From assembly GCA_022820625.1 (NCBI GenBank), contig JAJEFE010000035.1, forward strand, positions 1 through 59,603: a DNA stretch of 59,603 nucleotides, given 5' to 3'. Positions 52,774 to 59,603 of the stretch are shown in pieces. Numbering within the stretch: position 1 is the first letter of the stretch; each line of letters opens with the position of its first letter. The position numbers were made by a program, and so were the translations under genes. Below the pieces are notes generated by a model that saw nothing but the letters and a program-made list of their open reading frames with translations, searched no databases and was not told the DNA's origin. The DNA is from Gammaproteobacteria bacterium. Its GTDB lineage: Bacteria > Pseudomonadota > Gammaproteobacteria > Steroidobacterales > Rariloculaceae.

Positions 52774-54126
52774 GTGCTTTCGGCCGGAGCGGCGCTGCTG
52801 GCCTCACCCATCGTTGGGCGCGGACAGAGCGGCGCGGCGTTCCCGGATGGCTTTCTCTGGGGCGCCTCGACCGCCGGTCATCAGATCGAAGGCAACAGCA
52901 CGGCCAGCGATCTGTGGTTCCTGGAGCACCAGGAACCCACCAACTTTGCCGAGCCGTCCGGCGACGCGGTCAATGGCCTGGCACTCTGGCCGCAAGACCT
53001 CGATATCGTTCGCGATCTGGGCCTGAATTCGTATCGATTCTCCATCGAGTGGGCCCGAATCGAACCGGAGGAAGGCTTCCTTTCGATCGCGATGCTCGAC
53101 CACTACAAGCGTATCGTCGAGGGTTGCCGGGAACGCGGTTTTGTACCTGTCGTTACGTTCAACCACTTCGTGACGCCGCGCTGGTTTGCGGCACGGGGCG
53201 GTTGGACGAACGGCGGGTCGCCGGCGTTGTTCGCGCGGTTTTGCGAGCGCGCGGCAAGGCACCTGGGGGCGGAAATCGGTTTTGCCGTAACGCTGAACGA
53301 GCCGCAGCTCATGCCGTTGCTCACCTGGGTTCTGCCCGACGAGGTTTGGCAAGGCAACCGGATCGCGCTCGATACGGCGGCCCGCAGGCTGGGCGTAGAG
53401 AAATTCTCGACCGGAAACGTGGTCGACCGCGCAGACATCCCGGCAACGCAGGAAAACCTGCTGTTGGCGCATGTTGCCGGACGCGATGCGATCAAGTCGT
53501 CGCTGCCGGACTTGCCGGTTGGCGTGAGCATTGCCATCGAGGACGACCAGGCCGTCGGGTCTGCTGTCGTTCGTGACAGGAAACGCGCCGAAGTCTACGA
53601 GCCGTGGCTTGAACTCGCCGTCAACGATGACTTTCTCGGCGTGCAGAATTACACCCGTGCGCTCTTCGACGCCGACGGCAAGTTACCGGTACCTGAAGGC
53701 GCCGAAACGGCTCACCTGGGAATGGAGGTTTATCCTCCATCGCTGGGCAACGCCGTCCGCTACGCTTACGCGAATACGGGGCAGCCGATCCTGGTTACGG
53801 AACATGGCGTCTCCACCGAAGACGACACCTTGCGCCAGCGCTTCATCCCGTCGGCGCTGTCAGGTCTCAAGGCAGAAATCGACGACGGCGTCCCCGTTCT
53901 GGGATATCTGCACTGGTCACTGCTGGACAACTTCGAATGGGTGTTCGGCTACGGCCCGAAATTCGGCCTGGTGGCAGTCGACCGTGAGACGTTCGAACGA
54001 TCGCCCAAGCCGAGCGCGTCCGTGCTTGGCGAAATCGCGCGCCGAAACGGTTTGCAAGGTCACTCCGGCACGAGGGAAGGCTCATCCGCCCTTGTGCAGG
54101 CGGCCGTCCTTCATGATCACCTTTAG
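52774..54126 (+). CDS. GH1 family beta-glycosidase, start uncertain
   Basis: A 450-residue minimum. FPDGFLWGASTAGHQIEGN is the GH1 N-terminal signature, TLNEPQ contains the acid/base Glu, and LVTEHG contains the nucleophile Glu. The DNA upstream in frame encodes SRRSVLSAGAALLASP, a Tat-like signal, yet no ATG lies close by in that frame. The only nearby ATG (52751, TGATG with the receptor stop) is in another frame. GTG 52774 is the first canonical start that keeps the hydrophobic stretch. A start-region frameshift is possible. It ends inside the convergent amidohydrolase gene (45-nt overlap). Confidence 0.75.
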   Translation: MLSAGAALLASPIVGRGQSGAAFPDGFLWGASTAGHQIEGNSTASDLWFLEHQEPTNFAEPSGDAVNGLALWPQDLDIVRDLGLNSYRFSIEWARIEPEEGFLSIAMLDHYKRIVEGCRERGFVPVVTFNHFVTPRWFAARGGWTNGGSPALFARFCERAARHLGAEIGFAVTLNEPQLMPLLTWVLPDEVWQGNRIALDTAARRLGVEKFSTGNVVDRADIPATQENLLLAHVAGRDAIKSSLPDLPVGVSIAIEDDQAVGSAVVRDRKRAEVYEPWLELAVNDDFLGVQNYTRALFDADGKLPVPEGAETAHLGMEVYPPSLGNAVRYAYANTGQPILVTEHGVSTEDDTLRQRFIPSALSGLKAEIDDGVPVLGYLHWSLLDNFEWVFGYGPKFGLVAVDRETFERSPKPSASVLGEIARRNGLQGHSGTREGSSALVQAAVLHDHL

Positions 54127-55314
54127 GTTGTCCTTGTCGGCGATAACCGAGATGTCCTTCGTCGGATCGCCGTCTACGAGCAGCATGTCGGCCAGAAAGC
54201 CCTCCCGGATCTGTCCAAGCTCATCGCCCATCTCCATGGCTTCGCCCCCCAATGCGGTGGCGGCATGCAACACTTCGTGCGGCTCGTAGCCGAACCACTC
54301 CACGAACAGCTCCAGATCGCGCGCGTTCCTGCCGACCGGGTTCCACGGAAAGCCATAGTCGCCGCCGGGCAGTGCGCGGATGCCGCGCTTGCGCAGTTCC
54401 CGGCCCATGACCTTGACACGATCCACGGCGTCCTCCTGTTCGGCGACCTGCTCTTCGCTCGCCATCACACCGAACCTCGGCGCCCGCAGGAGATCGGCCT
54501 CGACGATGCCCGGCGCCGGTCCGACAAACAGTTTGTCCCTGTTGGCCTCGATGGCATCGTAGGATTCCTCGTCGGCATAGGTCAGGTGGTACAGCGTCCG
54601 GAAACCGGCCCTGATCGCCAGCTTGATCGAGTGCGCCGTATAGCAATGGGCCGTCAACAGCACGCCCCTGGCCTTCGCCGCTTCGCCGGCGGCCAGCACT
54701 TCCTCGTCGTAGAACTGTTCACCCATGTTCGTGCCCGGATCGAACGCGCTCACGCCGTTGAGCAGGAACTTGACGGCCTGCGCGCCCAGGTCCGCCATCT
54801 CGTCCACGAATCCGGCCACTTCCGCAGGGTTGCACTCGCGGGCCTTGCAGCCCTTGAACTTGTACATCGGGCCCATGGGGCCGCCCGGGACTCGTTCGAA
54901 TGAGGAGGTAACCAGTCGGGGTCCGGGCAGAAGTCCGCTGTCGAAGGCCTGTTTGACCGCCAGTTCCGCCTGGACCGACATCGACCCGCCCGAGAAGCCG
55001 CTGGTGAAGCCGTGGTCGAGCATGACGCGGCCGCAGTGCGCTTCGATCAGGGACGCAAACTCCGCTGGATGATGACCCGGCGGGTTGATCCTTTCGACGC
55101 TCGAGCCGAATCCCAGGTGCGTATGCACGTCAGTGAGTCCCGGCATGAGGGTGGCCCCCTTGCCGTCAATCACCCTGGCGTCGTCGGCGGGGGTGGATTC
55201 CCCATTGCGGGCGACGGCCATGATGCGGTTCTCTTCGACGCGCACGCTGCCGGAAAAGCGCTCCGGCGACGTGCCGTCGTAAATCATGACGTTGTTGAAT
55301 ACCGTGTTGCTCAT
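54082..55314 (-). CDS. Amidohydrolase family protein (imidazolonepropionase/prolidase-like)
   Basis: A 410-residue metal-dependent hydrolase. The beta-strand 1 motif is LTDVHTHLGFG. AVKFLLNG carries the lysine that may be carbamylated. TAHCYT and LYHLTYADE supply metal histidines, and LPGGDYGFPW supplies the last Asp. The C-terminus returns to the small beta-sandwich domain. Such enzymes act on dipeptides, lactones or cyclic amides. It shares an operon direction with an M24 peptidase-like gene 27 nt upstream and a D-2-hydroxyacid dehydrogenase before that. Substrate unknown. Confidence 0.83.
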   Translation of the reverse strand: MSNTVFNNVMIYDGTSPERFSGSVRVEENRIMAVARNGESTPADDARVIDGKGATLMPGLTDVHTHLGFGSSVERINPPGHHPAEFASLIEAHCGRVMLDHGFTSGFSGGSMSVQAELAVKQAFDSGLLPGPRLVTSSFERVPGGPMGPMYKFKGCKARECNPAEVAGFVDEMADLGAQAVKFLLNGVSAFDPGTNMGEQFYDEEVLAAGEAAKARGVLLTAHCYTAHSIKLAIRAGFRTLYHLTYADEESYDAIEANRDKLFVGPAPGIVEADLLRAPRFGVMASEEQVAEQEDAVDRVKVMGRELRKRGIRALPGGDYGFPWNPVGRNARDLELFVEWFGYEPHEVLHAATALGGEAMEMGDELGQIREGFLADMLLVDGDPTKDISVIADKDNLKVIMKDGRLHKGG

Positions 55315-55341
55315 TATCTGCTCCGTAGAGGGCGCTGTGCC

Positions 55342-56574
55342 TCACATGATCTCCGTGATCTCTTCCGGAAACCGGTGCAGGCGCTCCGTGCGTTCTTCGC
55401 CGATCAGAAAGGCGTCACACACCCAGTGAAAACCCCCGTGATTTACGAATCCGGGATGACAGGCGACCACCATGCCGGATTCGAGTTGCATGGGCTCGTC
55501 AAAGCGAACGTACGGGCGCTCGACGAGGTCATAACCCTGGCCGTGGCAATGCAGCCGCTCCTCTTCGGGCTTGCCGTGCGATCGCATGAAGTCGTTGTAG
55601 CGGTCCCAGACATCGCTTGAAGACGCGCCCGGGCGCAGCATTTCCAGCATGAACGCGCGTGCTTGCAGCGTGAACTCGAATTCGCGGTGCATGATGTCAG
55701 TCGCCCTGCCAAGAGTCGCCGTGCGGCCGATTTCAAGATAGTGGCCGCCGGCGCCGCTGTTCTCGATGAGTATGGCCAACTGGTCGCCCTGCCGTATTTT
55801 GCGGTTCTGAAAGTGGCGGTTCCTGAAAAACGCCGGCGAACCGATGGGCGACGAGGCACACATGTACAGGCCCTGCTCGCTGCCCATCTTCTGGCTGACA
55901 TATTCGGCCGCCGCGGTGATGTCGCGATCGAGCTTTTCGGGTTCGAAGGCGTCGAACGCCGCTCGCATCGCGTTGTCCTGCAATGCCGCCACACCCCTGA
56001 TCAGTTCGATCTCTTCGGCACTCTTGATCGCCTTGATGCGGTCCACGAGGCTGGACGCATCGACGTATTTCGCACCGGGGAACTCTTCGCGCAGATGGTC
56101 CACCAGGTAATGCGAAAGCGTGGACAGGCCGACGAGACCGATCGTGCCTTTCGCATAGGGTTTCAGCGCCCTGGCAGCCAGCTCGGCGTCGTAGCGGTGG
56201 CAGTAGCTCGCGGTCGAATAATAGGCTGCCGTCAGGAGGCGGGACACACCGCGCCATACAGGGTCGTCGGAGGAAATCTCCCTGTCCTGTCCGAACGGCC
56301 CCTGGCTGATGACGGTCATGCCGTCGTCGTCGGGAAACGTCACGATGTCGGCGTAGCCCTGGGTCGAGGGAATATCCGTGAACCACTTGGGGTATCCGCC
56401 CATGAAGTCGTTGTTGGCCTGCATGATCAGGACGTGGATGCCCTCCGCCTGCATCGCAGCCCGCGTTGCCTGCCAACGCCGCTCCAGTTCGGCCGTCGAA
56501 ATGGGCGTGTTCAGCCGTTCGTCCAACTTCCGATACTCAGACCTTGTTCCGAAGGGCGGCCACTCCGCCTTCAA
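55342..56574 (-). CDS. M24-family (aminopeptidase P/creatinase-like) protein with altered metal ligands
   Basis: A 410-residue pita-bread protein. The creatinase-type N-terminal domain spans 1-180. The catalytic domain shows ILIENSGAGG (Glu271 for the first Asp), YLEIGRT (Glu281 for the second Asp), HCHGQGYD (His344), VACHPGF (His373 where Glu is usual) and VCDAFL (Asp387 for the final Glu). Four of five classic metal ligands are therefore changed, consistently within the fold. It might be a non-peptidase such as a lyase or amidinohydrolase relative. It overlaps the dehydrogenase gene by 38 nt. Confidence 0.8.
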   Translation of the reverse strand: MKAEWPPFGTRSEYRKLDERLNTPISTAELERRWQATRAAMQAEGIHVLIMQANNDFMGGYPKWFTDIPSTQGYADIVTFPDDDGMTVISQGPFGQDREISSDDPVWRGVSRLLTAAYYSTASYCHRYDAELAARALKPYAKGTIGLVGLSTLSHYLVDHLREEFPGAKYVDASSLVDRIKAIKSAEEIELIRGVAALQDNAMRAAFDAFEPEKLDRDITAAAEYVSQKMGSEQGLYMCASSPIGSPAFFRNRHFQNRKIRQGDQLAILIENSGAGGHYLEIGRTATLGRATDIMHREFEFTLQARAFMLEMLRPGASSSDVWDRYNDFMRSHGKPEEERLHCHGQGYDLVERPYVRFDEPMQLESGMVVACHPGFVNHGGFHWVCDAFLIGEERTERLHRFPEEITEIM

Positions 56575-57511
56575 GGTATCGCGCGATATTGTCCGACACT
56601 GCGGCGTACGCGACTTCGGGGTAGCCCATGTGGAAGCCGCCTGTGTGCGGTGTCACGTAGACTCGCGGGTGCGACCAGAACCGGCTGCCGACAGGCAACG
56701 GCTGCCGCTCGAACACGTCGACGGCGGCCCCGGCGATTAATTCGTTGTCCAGCGCGTCGAGCAGCGCCTCCTCATCGACAACGCCGCCTCTGGACAGGTT
56801 GACGAGCACGGCAGTGTCTCGCATGGCGGCAAGGATACGCTTGCTGACGATGTGGTGCGTCTTCCCGGAGTACGGCGTAAGCACCACGAAATAGTCGAGT
56901 TCGGCCACTGCCGTTTCGAGATCGCCGGTGTTGAAAACGCGGTCGAAACCGGGGACCTCGGTTCGCGTACCCGTGATGCCGATGACCTTCATCCCGAATG
57001 CGCGGCACCGCGGAGCCAGGTCATTGGCAATGGCGCCGAGGCCGAAGATGCCGACCGTCTTCCCGAAGAGCACGGTCGAATTCGGCTTGGCCCATTTTGC
57101 ACGGTCCTGGTTCCTGACGAGTTCGGGAATGTGCCGGGCGAACGCCAGCATGCCGGCGAATGCCGCTTCGGACATTTGCGGGCCATGCAGTCCGTGTACC
57201 CGCGTCACAGTCACACCGTCCGGCAAATCGGGATGGCCGCAGATATTGTCGACACCGCTGCCGAACGACTGCACCCACCTGAGCTTTTGCGCCCGCCGAT
57301 AGATTTTCCCGGCGTTACTGCCGAGTTGGTGACCGATGGTGATCAGCACCTCCGCTTCTTCAAGCGCCCGGGCGGCTTCCTCGAAGCTGCTCGCCACGCT
57401 GACTTCGACATTGGCGAACTGGTCCGCGAGCCTTTCGCAGCGCATGGTACTGCGCTCGGGCTCATCGCAGTAGGCCAGTACCTTGATGACGTGATTTAAC
57501 GGGGCGTCCAC
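56537..57511 (-). CDS. D-2-hydroxyacid dehydrogenase (SerA/GyaR-like)
   Basis: A 324-residue NAD(P)-dependent dehydrogenase. I chose GTG 57511 (VDAPLNHVIKVLAYC) because AGGGGCC precedes it at a fair distance; a far upstream ATG at 57589 gives a long polar leader. GKTVGIFGLGAIANDLA is the nucleotide motif. The catalytic Arg is in NLSRGGVVDE, the Glu in VDVFERQPLP and the His in VTPHTGG. It reduces a 2-keto acid. Probably first in the operon with M24 and amidohydrolase genes. Confidence 0.85.
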   Translation of the reverse strand: MDAPLNHVIKVLAYCDEPERSTMRCERLADQFANVEVSVASSFEEAARALEEAEVLITIGHQLGSNAGKIYRRAQKLRWVQSFGSGVDNICGHPDLPDGVTVTRVHGLHGPQMSEAAFAGMLAFARHIPELVRNQDRAKWAKPNSTVLFGKTVGIFGLGAIANDLAPRCRAFGMKVIGITGTRTEVPGFDRVFNTGDLETAVAELDYFVVLTPYSGKTHHIVSKRILAAMRDTAVLVNLSRGGVVDEEALLDALDNELIAGAAVDVFERQPLPVGSRFWSHPRVYVTPHTGGFHMGYPEVAYAAVSDNIARYLEGGVAALRNKV

Positions 57512-57944
57512 GTCCAGTTGGCCCCTGTGCGTGAATTCTTTTTCCGATTGCCGATCACGTTCAAAAGAGGCTTCCGCAGCGCGCTGCAAGAGAGCCAGAA
57601 TACTGGCGACATTGCCGAAATATCAAATAATGAATACTTCGAACAGTATAAGATGTTCTGATGTATCTCTTGCGTTGGTCCAGCAACGATTTTCCTGGCT
57701 CAGCGTTGCCCGCCCAACTCAACGCGGCGTTCGGTGCCCCACCACGCGTTGATCGATGGCGCCGAACACGCTCCGGGCGCCGGTCGGTCTGGCGCGCCCC
57801 AAATGAATCTATAAACAATACGAATCATTTTTAATCAAAATAAACGATTACAATTATGAATTGAGTAGCGTTAGCATAGGCACAATTCGAAGCATAGTGC
57901 CTCGAATGTACAGACCATGCGAAATCGTTCCGTGAGGGTAACAA
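57512..57944. promoter_or_regulatory. AT-rich upstream region of the last receptor gene
   Basis: The first half is GC-rich spacer without a gene. From 57800 the sequence becomes very AT-rich (GAATCATTTTTAATC, then AAAATAAACGATTAC), matching the lower GC of the gene that follows. A Fur-like arrangement around AATACGAATCATTTTT is possible but weak. GTGAGGG serves as ribosome site before ATG 57945. Confidence 0.4.
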
Positions 57945-59603
57945 ATGAAGACTTATCAATGGCAGTTACTGGTTGCAGCGAGTCTCGCGCTAACGGCCTT
58001 TTCTGCCGCAAAGGCTCAGGATGATGAGTCGTCAGACGGGGCCCGTACGATTGACGAAATCATCGTGACTGCGCAACGTCGCGAGGAAAACCTTCAAGAC
58101 GTGCCCGTAAGTTTGACGGCGGTTAGCGGCGATGCGCTTTTACAAAGAAGCATAAACGAATTGACTCAGCTGCCTCTTGCAGCGCCGACATTGCAGGTCG
58201 GGCAAGACAATACGTTTGCTATCCGCGGAATCGGATCGCAGATTTTCGCAGAGACGATAGATCCCAGCGTGGCGTTGATGATCGACGGCGTAAACTATGG
58301 CAGAAATGCTATGGCGTTTATTCCGTTTATCGACGTCGATTCCGTTCAAGTCTTGAATGGTCCCCAAGGTCTCCTGTTTGGCAAGAACGCTTCTGCGGGC
58401 CTGGTAAATATCGCTACCCGGCAACCTGACCCTGAAGCGTTTGATGGGGATTTCAGCGCAGAGTATCTCGTCCGAAACAGTACGCCGGACGATGCGAGCG
58501 GAATGATCTATCGGGGTACTCTGAATGTGCCGGCTGGAGAGAACTCGGCTTTCCGCTTTAACGCATTCTTTTCCGATCAAGACTCCATAATTGATAACGT
58601 CTTTCCCAACCCCAGTGATGTACGCGTCGATCTGGATCAAGATCGTATCGGGTTTAAAGCGAAGTACTTGTATGAAGACGGTCCCTGGAGCGTATACCTC
58701 ATCGCGGACTACAATGAAAACACAGGCACAGGCGGCCGGTTCGGACGTACATTCCGTCTTGTCGGTGCTGGCAGCGACCTTGAGCCGATCATGGATGCGG
58801 ACGGAATTGTCCCTGGCCCGGAGAACCTCACCAACAACTCAGATGGTCAGATGTTTAGGGATGAGGAGACCGGCGGTCTGGTTAGTACAATCGGATACGA
58901 GTTTGACAATGGCATAAGTCTCGTGAATATCACGGGGTGGCGCACATTTGAAGGCAAGCAAAACCTGCACAACGATTTTCACGCAGGTCAGGATATCGTA
59001 GACAACCCTAACACGAACGATCTGACTCAGTTCTCGAACGAGTTGCGGTTCGTTCTTCCTCAAACGGAAGCGTATTCGGGCCAGTTTGGTGTTTATTACT
59101 TCGATTTGTCGTCCGAAATTTTCGACGCACTGGATGTTGCGGGGCCTCCGCCATTCATTGCTGTCGGGTTCCCATTCTGCGTCGGCGCTGATCCCATGCC
59201 TGGGCCACCGCCGGCATGTAACGTCAGCAACGACGTCTTTCTGGGTAGCGATGGCGCCACAGAGTTGGATATCGAGAGCATCGCGGCCTTTGGTCAGTTT
59301 GACTTCTTCCTGACCGACAGGTTTACAGCAACCGTTGGTGCGCGAGGAACACGAGATGACGTGTCCACGTCGGTTCTCCAGACTCAGCGCAACTACTTCG
59401 TCAATATCGGAGGACCGAGCGGTCTTTTTCAGGATTCCATTGACAACACCAATTTCAGTTGGAAGCTAGGAGCGTGCGCCGTAGGATGTTTCGCGGTCAG
59501 GCGAAGGGCGCAATTTGGCGATGAACCCGCATGGGCGACCGCGGAATCGGCCGATGGCTCGGCGTGGGCGCACAAAGGCCCCTGGGCGCGCTCCAATCGG
59601 CCG
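57945..59603 (+). CDS. TonB-dependent receptor, 3' cut by window end
   Basis: The frame is open from ATG 57945 to the window edge (553 codons). The signal peptide ends at AKAQD, the mature part carries IDEIIVTAQRREENLQDVPV, and the plug region has LNGPQGLLFGKNASAG. Codon use and base composition are visibly more AT-rich than elsewhere. Up to about residue 510 (NTNFSWKLGA at 59474) the sequence reads as a normal barrel. From 59475 on it loses receptor character (CAVGCFAVRRRAQFGDEPAW), suggesting an inserted or chimeric end. Confidence 0.85.
   Translation, partial: MKTYQWQLLVAASLALTAFSAAKAQDDESSDGARTIDEIIVTAQRREENLQDVPVSLTAVSGDALLQRSINELTQLPLAAPTLQVGQDNTFAIRGIGSQIFAETIDPSVALMIDGVNYGRNAMAFIPFIDVDSVQVLNGPQGLLFGKNASAGLVNIATRQPDPEAFDGDFSAEYLVRNSTPDDASGMIYRGTLNVPAGENSAFRFNAFFSDQDSIIDNVFPNPSDVRVDLDQDRIGFKAKYLYEDGPWSVYLIADYNENTGTGGRFGRTFRLVGAGSDLEPIMDADGIVPGPENLTNNSDGQMFRDEETGGLVSTIGYEFDNGISLVNITGWRTFEGKQNLHNDFHAGQDIVDNPNTNDLTQFSNELRFVLPQTEAYSGQFGVYYFDLSSEIFDALDVAGPPPFIAVGFPFCVGADPMPGPPPACNVSNDVFLGSDGATELDIESIAAFGQFDFFLTDRFTATVGARGTRDDVSTSVLQTQRNYFVNIGGPSGLFQDSIDNTNFSWKLGACAVGCFAVRRRAQFGDEPAWATAESADGSAWAHKGPWARSNRP
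59475..59603. mobile_element. Possible inserted repeat element at window end
   Basis: The last 129 nt do not look like receptor coding sequence, although still open in frame. 7-nt inverted arms GTGCGCC (59474-59480) and GGCGCAC (59567-59573) bound a GC-rich segment. The motif ATCGGCCG appears twice, the second time at the very end. An IS end, a MITE or a repeat-induced contig break would fit. No transposase is visible. Confidence 0.35.

Noticed and set aside
57800..57835. Fur box before the last receptor
   Set aside because: Only a loose match to the consensus; ordinary AT-rich DNA explains it.

Overview
GC-rich bacterial chromosome segment, most likely from a Gammaproteobacterium (or another pseudomonad-like, aerobic, diderm heterotroph). 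The grounds are four TonB-dependent receptors of the 'EEIIVTAEKRE' type, PepSY membrane proteins, three LysR regulators, major facilitator carriers of the AAHS, ACS and oxalate/formate types, and many exported proteins with Sec, lipoprotein or Tat-like signals. No rRNA, tRNA, CRISPR array or complete insertion sequence was seen. The taxonomic placement is inference.

Layout. 1-4.3 kb: tail of an aromatic-acid carrier, then a minus-strand run with a hydroxycinnamoyl-CoA hydratase-lyase, an acyl-CoA ligase and a secreted DUF6152-type protein, which looks like phenylpropanoid side-chain degradation. 4.5-6.7 kb: PepSY protein and B3-like metallo-hydrolase. 7.1-10.8 kb: tartrate/malate dehydrogenase, ACS carrier and divergent LysR regulator. 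10.8-15.4 kb: secreted metallo-hydrolase, esterase, carrier and phloroglucinol-hydrolase-like enzyme. 15.4-19.4 kb: four overlapping minus-strand genes (TlpA, exported double hotdog, small hotdog, exported beta-helix protein). 19.7-25 kb: receptor, two half-size PepSY proteins, a split DUF6152/partner pair and a peroxiredoxin-like protein. 25-29.6 kb: two paralogous EthD-like proteins around a LysR gene, plus an FAD oxidoreductase. 29.8-36.7 kb: receptor and three MDR oxidoreductases (two with signal peptides) and an NTF2-like protein. 37-41.7 kb: plus-strand run of small secreted proteins ending in a beta-helix lipoprotein. 41.8-50.2 kb: aromatic catabolic genes (FAD monooxygenase, VOC, SDR, intradiol dioxygenase) mixed with decaying genes (GST, LysR, alpha/beta hydrolase). 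50.4-59.6 kb: receptor plus GH1 glycosidase, a minus-strand amidohydrolase/M24/D-2-hydroxyacid dehydrogenase group, and a final receptor cut by the window end.

How it may work together: receptors and PepSY proteins would bring complexed metals or bulky aromatic or glycosidic compounds across the envelope. Periplasmic enzymes and the DUF6152/partner proteins would act there. The carriers, CoA ligase, hydratase-lyase, monooxygenases and ring-cleavage enzyme would complete catabolism. Two patterns are not explained by ordinary annotation. One is the recurrent pairing or fusion of a DUF6152-type domain with a 'GHSIGxWEGDTLVVDT' domain at four loci. The other is the insertion of Pro/Gly(/Met)-rich low-complexity tracts into many otherwise unrelated exported proteins.
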